From: Cylindrospermum sp. FACHB-282
GTDB lineage: Bacteria > Cyanobacteriota > Cyanobacteriia > Cyanobacteriales > Nostocaceae
Assembly (NCBI RefSeq): GCF_014697195.1
Contig: NZ_JACJRJ010000058.1
Span: 1 to 34,279, forward strand
DNA length: 34,279 bases
Reading direction: 5' to 3'
In this document: in pieces, positions 33,584 to 34,279 of the stretch
How the letters are laid out: every line of letters begins with the position of its first letter
Numbering within the stretch: position 1 is the stretch's first letter
Notes under the pieces: generated by a model
What the model was told of the DNA's origin: nothing
The model's database searches: none
The model's input: the letters and a program-made list of their open reading frames with translations, nothing else
Translations under genes and position numbers: made by a program

Positions 33584-34279
33584 ATGCAACTAGCTGAAAG
33601 ACACATCATCAAAAAAACTCATAAAAGCTATCAAGAAATTGATAAGCTTTGCTTTCTTTCTAAAAATCTCTATAATATTGCCAACTACTTAATTAGGCAA
33701 TCCTTCTTTAAAACTGGTGAAATTCTCAGTTATAATCAGACCCAAAAACTATTACAAAGTCAGTTTGATTATAAAAATCTGCCAGCGAAAGTAAGTCAGC
33801 AAATATTAATGATTTTAGATAAGAACTGGAAAGCATTTTTTCAAGCACAAAAGGCTTATCAAGAAAACCCATCTAAGTTTTTAGGCAAACCAAAATTACC
33901 TAAATACAAACATAAAGAAAATGGGAGAAACCTTTTAGTTTATACTATACAGGCTTTATCTAAACCATTTCTATCAAAAGGACTTATTAAACTTAGCCAG
34001 ACTGAGATAGTTTTCCCTACTCAGACTAAAAAAATAGCACAAGTGAGGATTATTCCCAAACTTAATCATTATGTTATTGAGGTGATTTATCATCAAGAAG
34101 AAAAACCAAAACAGGTAGATAATAAGAGAATTGCCAGTATTGATTTAGGATTAAATAATTTGGCTACTGTAACTTTCAATCAAGCAGGTTTAATACCTTT
34201 CTTGATAAATGGCAGACCTTTAAAATCCATTAATCATTTTTTTAATAAAAAGAAAGCTAAATTACAGGTGATTCTCAAA
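33584..34279 (+). CDS. tnpB: TnpB-like nuclease, partial at the window end
   Basis: The first 232 residues of a TnpB/OrfB protein are present and the frame is open to the window end. AGGAGG at 33574-33579 precedes the ATG at 33584; an ATG at 33581 is out of frame and closes at once. The N-terminus begins MQLAERHIIKKTHKSYQEI. The first RuvC acid is Asp187 in IASIDLGLNNLATV. The following NGRPLKSINHFFNKKKAKLQ is typical of this TnpB branch, which differs clearly from the TnpB at 26500-27732. The rest of the RuvC motifs and the zinc finger lie outside the window, so activity cannot be judged. Confidence 0.88.
   Translation, partial: MQLAERHIIKKTHKSYQEIDKLCFLSKNLYNIANYLIRQSFFKTGEILSYNQTQKLLQSQFDYKNLPAKVSQQILMILDKNWKAFFQAQKAYQENPSKFLGKPKLPKYKHKENGRNLLVYTIQALSKPFLSKGLIKLSQTEIVFPTQTKKIAQVRIIPKLNHYVIEVIYHQEEKPKQVDNKRIASIDLGLNNLATVTFNQAGLIPFLINGRPLKSINHFFNKKKAKLQVILK

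Larger units (their letters stand above)
33411..34279 (+). mobile_element. IS607-type element, tnpA remnant plus tnpB, cut by the window end
   Basis: The element comprises the tnpA stub at 33494 and tnpB from 33584. The left limit is placed near 33411, after a GG dinucleotide where a host gene breaks off; IS607 elements insert at GG. The right end lies beyond the window. Confidence 0.5.

Overview
The window comes from the chromosome of a filamentous, probably heterocyst-type (Nostocales-like) cyanobacterium. This rests on photosynthesis and cyanobacterial marker genes (chlG, petP, crtR, pipX-pipY, sepF, DUF3086, DUF3119), on many GCGATCGC (HIP1) octamers, and on heptanucleotide tandem repeats of the Nostoc STRR type between genes.

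Layout. Positions 114-2673 hold a minus-strand photosynthesis block: petP, a Get3d-like ATPase and chlG. A Uma2-type nuclease gene (2979-3716) leads into a surface-polysaccharide cluster on the plus strand (3744-10444): GDP-mannose 4,6-dehydratase, an ABC-2 permease and its ATPase, a glycosyltransferase, a methyltransferase and a second glycosyltransferase. The middle of this cluster (about 6590-9215) is very AT-rich, and no HIP1 octamer was seen from about 3950 to 10140, so it is probably an imported or exchanged segment. A second Uma2 gene closes it. Then come pyruvate kinase (minus), beta-carotene hydroxylase crtR, a HigBA-type toxin-antitoxin pair, a DUF433 antitoxin whose toxin is reduced to a stub, and an unrecognised two-gene module with a PD-(D/E)xK nuclease signature. 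Housekeeping genes follow: aroH, sppA, a small membrane protein, an MlaE-like permease, DUF3119, DUF3086, plsY, a metallophosphoesterase, der and an EcfT/CbiQ-like permease.

Positions 26500-27920 hold a solo tnpB insertion sequence (IS200/IS605 superfamily) with matching hairpins near both ends and no tnpA. Next is the conserved cyanobacterial cluster pipX-pipY-sepF-proC, which links nitrogen signalling, PLP homeostasis, division and proline synthesis.

The right end (31.3-34.3 kb) is a graveyard of defence and toxin-antitoxin genes. It has an intact VapBC pair beside a fragment of a second vapC, a truncated AIPR-type abortive-infection gene, a headless hicA, a hicB frameshifted by a 26-bp insertion that looks like a very small mobile repeat, and a truncated hypothetical gene. 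An IS607-type element follows, with tnpA cut to 18 codons and tnpB running off the window. No tRNA, rRNA or CRISPR array was seen. The most notable points are the 26-bp insertion inside hicB, the decayed island as a whole, the nuclease module at 15.4-16.5 kb, and the Get3d gene with an altered P-loop beside petP and chlG.
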